A stretch of 20,137 bases of DNA, from contig VHZZ01004122.1 of the NCBI GenBank assembly GCA_009801015.1, forward strand, positions 52,751-72,887. The letters are read 5' to 3'. The notes beneath the pieces were generated by a model. The model saw only the letters and a program-made list of their open reading frames with translations, was not told the DNA's origin and made no database searches. How positions within the stretch are numbered: the stretch's first letter is position 1; each line of letters starts with the position of its first letter. The DNA comes from Silene noctiflora (Eukaryota; Streptophyta; Magnoliopsida; Caryophyllales; Caryophyllaceae). Made by a program: the position numbers and the translations under genes. This document shows positions 1 through 8,982 of this stretch, piece after piece.

Positions 1-341
1 AGTATGGTATTGACCTTGTGTGGTGTTTTCCTGTTGTCTTCCTTGTGTTGTGTCTGTCGTGATCCGTATGGTGAGCAGTCAGTCTTGACAGGTTGTCTTT
101 GGAGTCTTGCTGGGTGTCGGAGGGACGAGTGCCACGAGTCACGACGGTTTAGATATATATAGATGATAGTTTAACGAGTTGTACTTTTATTCTTTTGTTT
201 CATCTTGTAATCGCTTGTAAACACTTTAAATGTTCTATTATCGACATTTGATTATTACTTGCCTCGGAAAACCGAGATGGTAACGCCCTTATCTGTTGAG
301 GAATGTCTTGTTAAGGCTCCTTGGTAGATGGGGGTGCTACA
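1..341 (+). mobile_element. Probable 3' end of an LTR of an LTR retrotransposon (partial)
   Basis: No coding capacity is visible. The segment is T/G-rich and ends in a short GC-richer stretch finishing GGGGTGCTACA at 341. That ending fits the TG...CA rule for LTR termini and resembles ends of gypsy-type plant LTRs, which typically open with the inverse, TGTAGCACC. Character changes abruptly after 341 to A-rich DNA. The 5' part is outside the window, so neither the second LTR nor the target duplication (which would be AAAAG, 342-346) can be checked. Confidence 0.4.
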
Positions 342-392
342 AAAAGTCAATTAAAGACTATAAATGCGCTTTTTTTAAAAAAAATAGAACGA

Positions 393-676
393 ACCATGGA
401 CGAAATGTAAACATTCAACAACTGACCATGGACGAATGTTAAAATTCAAAATTAGACCATTGGCAAACGTTGAATTTCAACGTTCGACCATGGATCAAAC
501 ATTGAATTTCAACGTTTGAACCATGGACAAACGTTGAAATTCAACGTGCACCATGGTCCAAACGTTGAAACTCAACGTTCACCATGGTCCAAACGTTGAG
601 TTTCAACGTTTGCCCATGGTTCACACGTTGAAACTCAACGTTTGGCCCATGGTCGGATGTTGAGTTTCAACGTGTT
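393..676. repeat. Tandem array of about nine 31-33 bp doubly palindromic units
   Basis: Each unit carries CCATGG (or a one-base variant) followed by an imperfect dyad of the form AACGTTGAA-N-TTCAACGTT. CCATGG recurs roughly every 31-33 bp from 394 onwards. The first two units are degenerate and the later ones are closer to consensus, as expected if homogenisation proceeded from one side. The dyad arms occur in alternate spellings (GAAACTC and GAGTTTC), so neighbouring units are partly inverted relative to each other. This is not a CRISPR array, because there are no unique spacers. It probably belongs to a transposon-derived block. Confidence 0.8.
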
Positions 677-1300
677 CATCCCCTTCCTCAATTCGGCTAT
701 GCAAACATCAAAAATCGACACAAATTCTATACTATTTGACCAATAACACTACCCTAACTACAAAAAACAATGCAATTAACAACAACATACAAGTAATTAA
801 CAACAAATTAGCAACAAACAACTAAACCTAATGTAAACTAATTCAATTCAATAAATAAACTAATTACAACTAAATAAAAACAATTACATCCAAATTAAGG
901 TCATATAATCAATTACTAACATCAATAAGGGAAGGGCAAGTGAAATAGACAATTAAAACTAATTGATTTAAGCAAATTTGGGAAAAAAATAAAAGAAAAA
1001 AAAAACGAAACTTACTGTTGAGGTTACTGTTTCGACGGCTGCTGGTCTGGTGGTTGGCCGGCTGCTGGTCGTCGGCGGCGGCTGGCAGCAGGGACTAGTG
1101 TTGGTGGCGCGGTGGTTGCCGGGTTGGAGGTGGTGGTGGTGAAGGTTGTTTGTGTTTTTGGTGAAATGTGAATTAGAGAGAATGTTTGGTTAGTGAGATC
1201 GTAAAAGGGCAAAATCGTCTTTTGAAATGAAAAACGTCGATATTTACTAAAGCAAGATGTTTTACAATTAGGTTAACAAGTTAGGTTCCATTGTTGGAAA
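677..1300. other. A-rich intergenic DNA, probably transposon-derived, no supported gene
   Basis: 677-1010 is A-rich low-complexity DNA built of repeated AATTAACAA-like and AACTAATT-like words. 1020-1150 is GC-richer and G/T-biased; read on the minus strand it encodes a Thr/Pro/Ala/Arg-rich string that looks compositional, not like a protein domain. 1200-1260 contains an AAACGTCGATATTTACT-like stretch of the kind seen near DNA-transposon ends. No terminal inverted repeats could be fixed, so class and limits stay open. Confidence 0.4.
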
Positions 1301-1347
1301 ATCATCCTAGGTGTCACAAATGTGGGACCAAAAATGATCTCACACAG

Positions 1348-1427
1348 CCAATAGAAATAAAGTAAAAGATATATGGATATGGCATTAGATAAGGATATGA
1401 TAGGAGCCTATAGATTTCCAAAAATCT
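1348..1427 (+). promoter_or_regulatory. LHC-type light-responsive promoter module of LHCA4
   Basis: CCAAT lies at 1348-1352. It is followed by five GATA motifs in 35 bp (1368, 1376, 1388, 1394, 1399), one of which is a full I-box core GATAAG (1388-1393). A TATA-like TATAGA is at 1409-1414. The order CCAAT, clustered GATA, TATA is the classical layout of light-regulated Lhc/CAB promoters. AAAAATCT at 1420-1427 matches the AA(A/C)AATCT site described for the clock factor CCA1, although it lies downstream of the TATA candidate. The TATA call is weak and would imply a leader of roughly 140-150 nt. Confidence 0.6.
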
Positions 1428-1587
1428 AGCACACACTAAAGTTTCAAGTCACCCTCATTAAACAACCACCACATGAAAATCATAGAAATCAAACATTTAC
1501 TATAGTATACGTACAAAGTTGTGAATAACGTAAACATAATAATTTCATTAAACTTGCTACATTTTATATAGCTTTGCCTGAAAAGTT

Positions 1588-2642
1588 ATGGCAGCAGTAA
1601 CTACACAAGCTTCGATTGCCGGTTTCCGGCCATGCGCAACAAAATCGAGGTTTTTGACCGGTGCTCCCGGTAAACTTAACAGGGAATGCCCTTTTAGGTT
1701 GCCATCAACTTCATCATCTTTCTCATTTAAGGTTGAAGCCAAGAAGGGAGAGTGGTTGCCTGGTCTTGCTTCTCCTAATTACCTTAATGGAAGGTAAACT
1801 AATCATTAATTCTTCTTGATCATGTCAAAACATTTAAATTATTAGTGTATCCATCTAGCAGGGGCGCGCCCCTGCTGGAGTTTTGAAAATTTCGAAAACT
1901 TTAGTTACGCCCCCTCTGAATTCAAATTCTGGCTCTACTGCTTATATGTACCATGTTTCAGTCTACCAGGAGACAATGGGTTTGATCCCTTGGGACTAGC
2001 CGAGGACCCGGAAAACCTAAAGTGGTTCGTACAAGCGGAGTTAGTCAACGGGCGATGGGCGATGCTTGGAGTAGCCGGAATGCTACTACCGGAAGTGTTC
2101 ACAAAGATCGGAATCATAAATGTGCCAGAATGGTATGATGCAGGAAAGTCAGAGTACTTTGCCTCATCATCAACCCTCTTTGTGATAGAGTTCATAATGT
2201 TCCACTATGTCGAGATTAGAAGATGGCAAGACATCAAAAACCCTGGTAGTGTTAACCAAGACCCAATCTTCAAGCAATATAGCTTGCCTCCTAACGAAGT
2301 CGGTTACCCTGGTGGCATCTTCAATCCTCTTAACTTCGCGCCTACTATTGAAGCCAAGGAGAAGGAGCTTGCCAACGGTAAGCCCTATGACGCAATTTTC
2401 ATTATGAGTCATCTGGAAACAACCAGTCTATTTCTTCAATGCTAGATAGGAGTCGTATTAGGAGCCTTTGAGACACTGACGTAAATTTTGTTGTGAACTT
2501 GACAGGGAGACTGGCAATGCTGGCATTCTTAGGATTCTTAATACAACACAATGTGACGGGAAAAGGACCATTTGAGAACCTTCTGCAGCACATTTCAGAC
2601 CCATGGCACAACACTATTGTCCAGACTTTCAGTGGAGTTTAG
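1588..2642 (+). CDS. LHCA4: Photosystem I chlorophyll a/b-binding protein 4 (Lhca4), chloroplastic
   Basis: Three exons (1588-1793, 1962-2377, 2506-2642) joined by GT-AG introns give 252 residues, matching the usual Lhca4 length of about 250. Residues 1 to about 50 are a Ser/Thr/Arg-rich chloroplast transit peptide. The mature part begins near [12 protein letters not shown]. The first transmembrane helix carries [12 protein letters not shown] (about 93-104) and the last carries ELANGRLAML, the generic Glu/Arg chlorophyll-binding motifs. Asn98 in the ELVNGRW motif replaces the His found in most antenna proteins; this Asn is the ligand linked to the far-red chlorophyll pair of Lhca3 and Lhca4. 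The protein ends in [14 protein letters not shown]. Lhca4 pairs with Lhca1 on the PSI antenna belt in thylakoids. Intron 2 splits the Gly codon of the ELANGR motif. The gene is intact, and the start fits family N-termini beginning MA-VTT. Confidence 0.97.
1857..1876. repeat. Perfect 20-bp GC-rich palindrome in LHCA4 intron 1
   Basis: The sequence AGCAGGGGCGCGCCCCTGCT equals its own reverse complement and sits in an otherwise AT-rich 168-bp intron. The following bases to about 1940 resemble, on the minus strand, the AGCCAGAATTTG... stretch that recurs in intron 1 of the HNH gene. The palindrome is therefore probably part of a short transposon remnant that makes up about half of this intron. 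Confidence 0.75.
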
Positions 2643-2674
2643 ATAGCAAAGACCATGATATAATTAAGGCAAAT

Positions 2675-2705
2675 TCTCATTTAAGACGGGTCGTCTTGAA
2701 TGAGA
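2675..2705 (+). repeat. Hairpin in the presumed LHCA4 3' UTR
   Basis: Arms 2675-2687 and 2693-2705 pair over 13 positions with one mismatch (G:U in RNA), around a 5-nt loop GGGTC. It starts about 33 nt after the LHCA4 stop codon. The core AAGACGGGTCGTCTT is itself nearly palindromic. Confidence 0.7.
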
Positions 2706-3206
2706 TTCTTGTGTTACAACTTATACATCTTTTGTGGGTGGAGTATGGTATTGAATTTCTGTGATAATTAATGGACTTTCAATGTAACATTACCTCTGTA
2801 TTTACCATTCACAGCTATGAATCTATGATCATGTAACATTACTATTTGTTCTTAGAGATCGGCGACATCCTGTACACTAAACCGCATGCAAGAAGATCCA
2901 ACAATAACTATAAACGATAAACTTCGTCTTATATGAAAAAATAACATAAATCCAATTTGTTTTTCTGAGTAGAGATTTCAAAGTTACACTGAAATTCTGT
3001 GATTCTTATTTACAAGATCAGTCACTAGAAACCTTAACAAAGAATGAACCTATTCACAGTCAATATGTGTAAAGAATGCACTATAATGTAAGACCTAAAC
3101 TTTTCCTTTTTATACAATCTTATACTATACAGCTAGTACTTTGGGGGTGCCAAAAATATCTGGCATTTCCAGATTTCAGGAATGACTACTTGAGCCTTCA
3201 GTAAGG

Positions 3207-3240
3207 CTCCATCATGCGCGATTTCGTAAGCATGATGGAG
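3207..3240 (-). repeat. Hairpin in the presumed 3' UTR of the MADS gene
   Basis: The arms CTCCATCATGC (3207-3217) and GCATGATGGAG (3230-3240) form a perfect 11-bp stem with a 12-nt loop. On the minus strand it lies about 75-110 nt past the MADS stop codon. The arms hold no T-run that would suggest a terminator. A role in mRNA stability or 3'-end formation is possible but not shown. Confidence 0.7.
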
Positions 3241-3314
3241 TTTATGCCTATAATATCCGGTGCAGCTACCATTCTTGATTCTCGGCCGTCGTAATAAAAC
3301 ACATACCAGTTTGA

Positions 3315-6300
3315 TTAGTTAGGCTGCAACAAGAACAAAGAAACTTGTTTAAGGCAGAAGCCTTAAAGATTAGAATGAGGTTAAGGAACTTCCAGGATAA
3401 GCAACTGACCTGTGGGTATGAATTCTCGTGAAAGATAGGAGTGGGACATGGCAAAGCTGCTGGAACCCAAGGTTGAGGTCTTGTATCATAAATAGACCTT
3501 GGCAAATCAAAATGATTAAGAATTTGGTAGTCCATGGGATTGGCTTGAAAGTTCATCGTGTTATCTGGCATCGTTTTCTTTTCCTCCGGCAAGCTTATAT
3601 TTCCATAAGGAGAGTATGGATATTGTTCGCCAATTTGAACTCCCATGCACACATTTGCAGCCAGTTCACCTATTGTACCACAATCCTGTCTTGCATTATT
3701 GTCGCATTGTCTGGCATGATCCATGTCCGTCGTTTTAACATTATTGGTATAGTATCCAGGATAGCCAGAGAGTGAAGCCTCGGAACCACACTTGATATCT
3801 CTAGAGGCAGTGAAGAAGTGACTCGGGTCAGATATGACGCAGAACAAACAATTACGCAATCGGTTTTTAAGTCGGAAAATAGCAGCAATCAATTGATGCA
3901 ATATAGCAGTTTTCGCTATGAGGCATCTACAAACATCTTGGCGTCCCACATAGGGTAAGATTGCATACAACTCTACCTAATATCACCATAGACAAGATCC
4001 TTAAAGGCATTACAGTAATCTTGCTGTCCTCGATAATATTATTTGCTAAAGCGTGGTACATATCACACAAATTTTGCTATTACTGAAATGGTTATAAGAA
4101 CTCCTAACATAAACACTACCAATTTATCAAAGGAATAGTTTAGGGACTTCACTTGTTCTAACCTTTGCGGCAAAAAGTTTGTCTCATCAGGCAACATCAT
4201 CTGCTGATTGTCATTACTTGGAAGCCATGACAGCTGCTGGGGTTCTTGCATACTTGTCATCATTAAAGGAAAATGCATTCCATTCTGGAACTGAACCAAA
4301 CATGAAAAATGTTGCAAAACCCCAAGACCGCATATAATCAAATACGGAGTATAAATAGAGAGTCTGTCATTTGGTTGAGATAGTTCTTTACCTGGCTAGT
4401 ACAGTCTAAGGACGACATAAATTGGTGTTTACCAACATTTTCCTGCAAAATGAAACGGCAAGGACTCGTTATTGCAGCAACATTTTTAATGACTAAATGA
4501 TAAAACTAAAATACTAAAACTGAGCCATACCTTTTGCAAACGAATTTGGTTAAGTGATTCTCTTATTGACTCTTCCATCCGTTGTAGATGTTCCACATTG
4601 TCGATCTTATCAGGATTACTCCAACAGCTTCAAAATACAAATAATATCAATAGTCATGAAATTGTTGCATACACTTCACTTATATGTTTGCACTATGTCT
4701 TTTTCTCGACAGTTCAGCCTATGTCGCTCAAACTCTTCATATTACCTTGTGTCCTTTGTCTGACACTACACACCCGGGAATGGGTATCACACTTAGGGAC
4801 GGTTCATTTAAGCAAAAAAAATGTTGATTTCCAAAAAATAGCGGAGCCCTACATTTGGACCCATATCTATACGTCTATAATGAGTTTGAGCAACGTAGAG
4901 TACAACTACATATCTACATAGAGTTGAAACTTGTCAAGATGTACCTCAGTTGCTTATGTGTATCGGTAATTTGTGTTTGCAATAACCTTGCTTGGTCAAT
5001 CAAGTCCTGCATTTCAGAACCCACGGATCAAATAAACAAAAATAAAATCGGCTTCTTCAAGTATATTCATTCCCACGGAGTGCTGAAAGCAACCATAAAT
5101 CATACCTCTGCTGTTTGGCTACTGCAAGAGAAATCAACAGTGGAAAACACAATCAGATGTTTGCAAGTTCTCATTTTTAAGAGATGCGACAGATGAGAAA
5201 TGCGTACCTTGTACCTACAAAGTCGTCTATATTTACATCATGGTCAAGCTTCTTGAACGTTTTCTTTAGTGCCTGTGATCAGAAGAATTACATAAAGTGT
5301 TAGTAAGTTAGATTTATGTCATTCAATCCAGCAGCACAAGAGAAAAAAGAGTGTAATTTGAGGAAGATTTTTGACATGATTCTTACTTCAAGACTCTCCA
5401 ACTTCCTGTTTCAAAGAAACGCAGAATGTTCAGAAACCACGCGTCTCAGATTATAAATACCACAATAACGGAGAATCACGGGTAATTAGATATATTGCAC
5501 ACCTTTTTGCCCTTTCTTGAGGAGTAAGCTGAGCAAACATGGTAATGACCTGTTCTAAATTGCTGCAAAAGCAAAGATGACATCATTCCAGAAACATGTA
5601 AAACTCGCAATCATAAAACCCGACTTTAAACTCTCTGTTATTAGCGACTGCTTAATAGTGATATACTGATATGTAACCTGACATGAATAACTTAAATGGA
5701 AAATCTCAATTCACAGAGAGTTCCATATATATGCTCCTAACAAGTTCAGAGGCAATCATAGTTTCATACTTTGTAATGAATGTCCCTAATACCACCTTAC
5801 ACCAAATTTGTGGCAAAAGGCTCTGAGCCTCTGACTCTCATTACGTAACGCTGACATACATACTATCCTTCGTTTTCCCTCCTAACCAGTCTACTATCCA
5901 AACAACGGAAATTGCATTCCTATCCCGGCCCTTTCCTCCGAAACCCTCCATCCAAACAAAGACCGATGATGACTTCAGAAGTACACAAAAATCTACGAAA
6001 GCTTAATGTTTTATCCTTCTACGTCACTTTATCATCAACTTCTCATAATTATGATGCAAATGGCAGCTAAACTAGCCCTTAAAGACGTAAAGTCATCAAA
6101 TGTTTGTACTCATGACTTGGGTTCAAAATCGTTCATAATCATTCTTGCACCTAAAATATGATTAAAGATGCACTATGATCATTCTAAATCTTCCAAGACA
6201 AACCAATACCACCTACACTTACAAGTTCCTACAGGCTACAACGATTGATCCAGCAAACATAAATGTGAAAACAACAAAGAATTCACAAGTTGGCAAACGA

Positions 6301-6495
6301 CGAAATGTACCTACGGTCTCCAAGGTACAATGTAGGCTTCCCTGTAGGAGAGAACATGAGCAAAATAATGTGTATATCACACAAAATGGCCAATTCCTTA
6401 GCTTTCTTTATAATGCCGGTGCGCCTTTTCGAATATGTTACTTGCCGATTACTACTGCTTTCCAATCTTTTAATCTTCAATTTAACCCTTCCCAT
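3315..6495 (-). CDS. AGL30: MIKC*-type MADS-box transcription factor, AGL30/AGL65-like
   Basis: Eleven coding exons, in transcription order: 6495-6311, 5562-5503, 5405-5387, 5272-5208, 5121-5106, 5006-4945, 4627-4531, 4442-4392, 4290-4163, 3800-3410, 3323-3315. All junctions are GT-AG and phases match, giving 360 residues (AGL30 and AGL65 are a little longer). Residues 1-61 are the MADS domain ([13 protein letters not shown]..., then [19 protein letters not shown]), which binds CArG-like [19 protein letters not shown] segment and a coiled, K-like region split over many small exons follow, typical of MIKC* genes. [11 protein letters not shown] and SGYPGYY are recognisable C-terminal motifs of the P-clade (AGL30/65/94). 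Members act in pollen as heterodimers with S-clade partners. I place it nearer AGL30 from the K region. The start is the MGR methionine; an in-frame ATG four codons upstream is less likely. Confidence 0.94.
4719..4898. mobile_element. Degenerate MITE in an intron of the MADS gene
   Basis: Terminal inverted repeats begin CTATGTCGCTCAAACTC on the left and, reverse-complemented, CTACGTTGCTCAAACTC on the right (15 of 17 identical). Flanking 8-mers AGTTCAGC (4711-4718) and AGTACAAC (4899-4906) agree at 6 of 8 positions, consistent with an aged 8-bp target duplication. The element is about 180 bp and non-coding. It resembles a widespread plant MITE whose ends read GTTGCTCGGACTC-like. It lies between coding exons 6 and 7. 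Confidence 0.65.
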
Positions 6496-8592
6496 TATAT
6501 AAAGCAAAAACCTTTACCTTAGGCCAAGTTACCCTAGGCCAATTAACTTTACAAATTGCTTCCTTTTTGTTACAACTCCTGAAAATAAACATATTATGCA
6601 AATCAAAAATTGTATCTTTTGATCTTTTACCACAATATAACCAGTTTTTCTTATCACAAACCATCATCACAACAATATTACCCTAATACAATGCCCCAAA
6701 AGCTCCCGCAAATTGTTTGTGGGGTAGGGGTTGGATGCATCATGCATTCCGCCTTACCCCTGTGTTAACAACAGGGACAAGAGACTGTTTTAAGATGACT
6801 CATAATGATAATTACGTCCAAATTTACATCAATGACTACTACTTCACAATTATAAAAAAACGCAACCAATTTAGCGAATCATTTTGTTCAATAACCGAAA
6901 TAGGAAACATACGAGGGGAATTCATCATGGAGTAGAAAAATGAACATGCATGATCTTTGTTTGATTGACAAAGATAAAAAATAAAATTCAAATAAATCAT
7001 GATTGTTCTTGGGATTCATAATGATTTAACAATGATTGAAGAAGACGCCCAAGAAAGAAAAAAATAAATGAAGGGAAAGTTGCAAAAAGTTTGAAGAAAT
7101 AAAGGGTAACATGCAAAATGCAAAAAACAGAATTTAGGGAACATACCAAAGAAAGGCAAAATTATACCCAAAAAGGGAAAATCCCAGAAAAGGGGAATTG
7201 TAAAAATATAGAAACCCAAAAATGGGATGATTAAAAAAACAAGATTAAAAAATAGTTAGAATAAATTAGATGAAGAAATGCATCAAAAAATAAAATTAAA
7301 AAAAAAATAAAGGGAGAAATGAATGAGGAAAAGGTGACAGGCAGAGCTATGAATCCGGGTTAGGCAGGAGAATCGGGAGGTGTTAGAATGCTTATGCGTT
7401 GTACGGATTTTCACTTTTTCTTCTTCTTCTTGTGTCTAGTGATATGTCACTACGGCTCTTTTCATTCCCTCTCATAAGTCATACCCGTGTCGAGCACTTA
7501 ACATGAATATGAGACTTAGATGCTTCATTTCAAATCAAAATATGCATATTTTTGTAAAAATAATCGTGTTCAACACTTAAACATGTAACCGTGTCGAATA
7601 CTTCTAAACGAGTCTAAATAACATAATTTGTGAATTAGTGTTCATCACTTGGCATTTTAATTTATCAAAATTATGTTTTTAAGTACTACTTTGTCTCCAG
7701 TTGTATGGAGGGTAACAAATATAAATTGAAAATAAAAAGGCACTACCGATCGTTTGACATCAAGTGATATTAAGTTTTTGATATTATTTTGCACATTTAA
7801 AAATATACTAAGAACTAATAAAATGATGAACCTTGCGTAATACGTGTAAGAAAAAATGGTTTATAGGATAAGCCGGCATTCCCACCTTGATAGATGTGGC
7901 AAAAGGGGGAGTTAATGCTCTTTGTTTCCACGGAGTAGCTTATCGCATCACCACCTAAAATCGCTAACGGGGATGAGCATGAAGAGGGATTAGGCAATAC
8001 TTGAATATACCATAGATTATGAATATGCGGGGGTTTCTTAGGAACTGATTCACTCTACATAGATTGACTAACGCATAAAGTATTTCACTGGCAAACGGTC
8101 GTGTTTTTCAAGGATTTCTCGTTACTCATGGGAAAGGGGGTGAATGATATTAAGTCTTAGCACCCCGATGAAGTAAACCTGCAAATAATTCAAACAATAA
8201 TCAATCAAAGTTAATATAGCTCACTCGGTGAATAGGCCAACAAAGGGGTTTATTGATACTAATAACTTTGTACAATTTGCAACACGACATGAAGTGAGAG
8301 TGGGTGATCTGACATAACTTGTATTTTTGACTATTGGTTGCTTACGGGAAATAACAGTTGAAAAATAATAACCTATTTCGTTTAACTCACCAACTATTAA
8401 ATTGAGAGGAAAGACGGATAAATATTAGAGGTGTTCAAATACAAGATCGGTCGAATATAAACTAGACTCATGTTAAACTTTTTGCCCATGAACAATCGAG
8501 TTATTCGAGATCGTGCTTGGACGGGCTGGAACTGTGGTTAGACACGACAGACCGGAACCCAGGCTGACACGGCACGGCCATTGCCTTCTCTA
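6496..8592. other. Divergent intergenic region: MADS promoter side, no gene seen
   Basis: This separates the divergent MADS and HNH genes. The first few hundred bases should contain the MADS leader and promoter, but no convincing TATA box is placed; the TATATAA next to the MADS start codon is too close to serve. It holds the SINE-like repeat near 6669-6825. A strongly purine-biased, A-rich tract follows at about 7020-7330, and a TTCTTCTTCTTC tract lies near 7420. 7400-8590 shows scattered open frames of fewer than 65 codons and nothing recognisable. Confidence 0.5.
6669..6825 (+). repeat. Dispersed SINE-like repeat, copy A
   Basis: This stretch contains ACAACAATATTACCC, then AATGCCCCAAAAGCTCCCGC, then a GGGGTAGGGG...CCTTACCCC fold-back (6721-6760), then TGTGTTAACAACAGG and AGAGACTGTTTT. 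The same order of words recurs in diverged form at 11780-11905. It resembles a common dispersed plant repeat with the GGGGTAAGGGGT...CCTTACCCC core. Boundaries are approximate. Confidence 0.5.
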
Positions 8593-8600
8593 TCAACAAC

Positions 8601-8982
8601 CTAGGTAGAACGGACACTCCTCCTAATCAGCCGTCCCGTGTCCGACACCGTGTCGGACACGACACTCATCGGACACACGTCGGACACGCCTAAATGTGTC
8701 GGATACCAATAAATGAGGAATGAGATGTCGAAAGACTGAAAAACATTGATTAGAAGACGAGTTTGAGTGAGAAATGAGAATAAATTATAGTCAAAGTCAA
8801 ATTTCAGCTTCAATTATTTAAATTTAATATNAAATACATTTACAAAAATAAAATGATACGTTAATTTTAACTATAAATATATATTTTATTAAATTTATAT
8901 AACGTGTCCCGTGTTCTAAATTTTATGGAATGTCGTGTCACGTGTCTGTGTCGTGTCACGTGTCCGTTTTGGTGCTACCTAG
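8601..8982. mobile_element. hAT-like MITE with CTAGGTAG termini, next to the HNH gene start
   Basis: The left end CTAGGTAG (8601-8608), followed by AACGGACAC, mirrors the right end CTACCTAG (8975-8982), which is preceded by GTGTCCGTTTT. Subterminal regions are rich in GTGTCCGACAC-type words in both orientations, and the middle is AT-rich. Flanking 8-mers TCAACAAC (8593-8600) and CCAACAAC (8983-8990) match at 7 of 8, fitting the 8-bp duplication of the hAT superfamily. Length is 382 bp with no coding potential. An N lies at 8831. The right end is only 59 bp from the HNH start codon, so the element must lie in that gene's promoter or leader. Confidence 0.75.

Larger units (their letters stand above)
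2643..3314. other. Intergenic space between convergent LHCA4 and MADS genes (both 3' UTRs)
   Basis: No coding region is supported. The left part should hold the LHCA4 3' UTR. It includes a hairpin at 2675-2705 and two copies of a TGTAACATTAC word (near 2782 and 2833). The right part should hold the 3' UTR of the minus-strand MADS gene and contains a second hairpin (3207-3240). No clear canonical AATAAA signal stands out, which is common in plants. Confidence 0.6.

Noticed and set aside
393..676. CRISPR-like array
   Set aside because: There are no unique spacers, the units are palindromic throughout, and the surroundings are plant nuclear DNA.
1024..1212. Minus-strand 62-codon open frame rich in Thr, Pro, Ala and Arg
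   Set aside because: Composition follows the local GC-rich repeats, no domain is visible, and it ends at a stop beside AACAGTAAGT, so at most it is a transposon fragment.
1290..1345. TGTTGGAAAATCATCC... as the start of a copia-type LTR
   Set aside because: The wording resembles LTR starts, but no matching end or duplication was found and the following bases read as the LHCA4 promoter.
2378..2445. Continuation of the LHCA4 exon 2 frame past 2377
   Set aside because: It is intron 2. The spliced sequence restores the family motif ELANGRLAML, while the read-through ends in unrelated residues.
3428..3775. Plus-strand open frame of 115 codons
   Set aside because: It is antisense to the long C-terminal exon of the MADS gene, whose family motifs are on the minus strand.
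4598..5196. Plus-strand open frames of 107 and 113 codons
   Set aside because: They overlap minus-strand MADS exons and introns and show no domain.
6493..6500. TATATAA as TATA box of the MADS gene
   Set aside because: It abuts the start codon, leaving no room for a leader.
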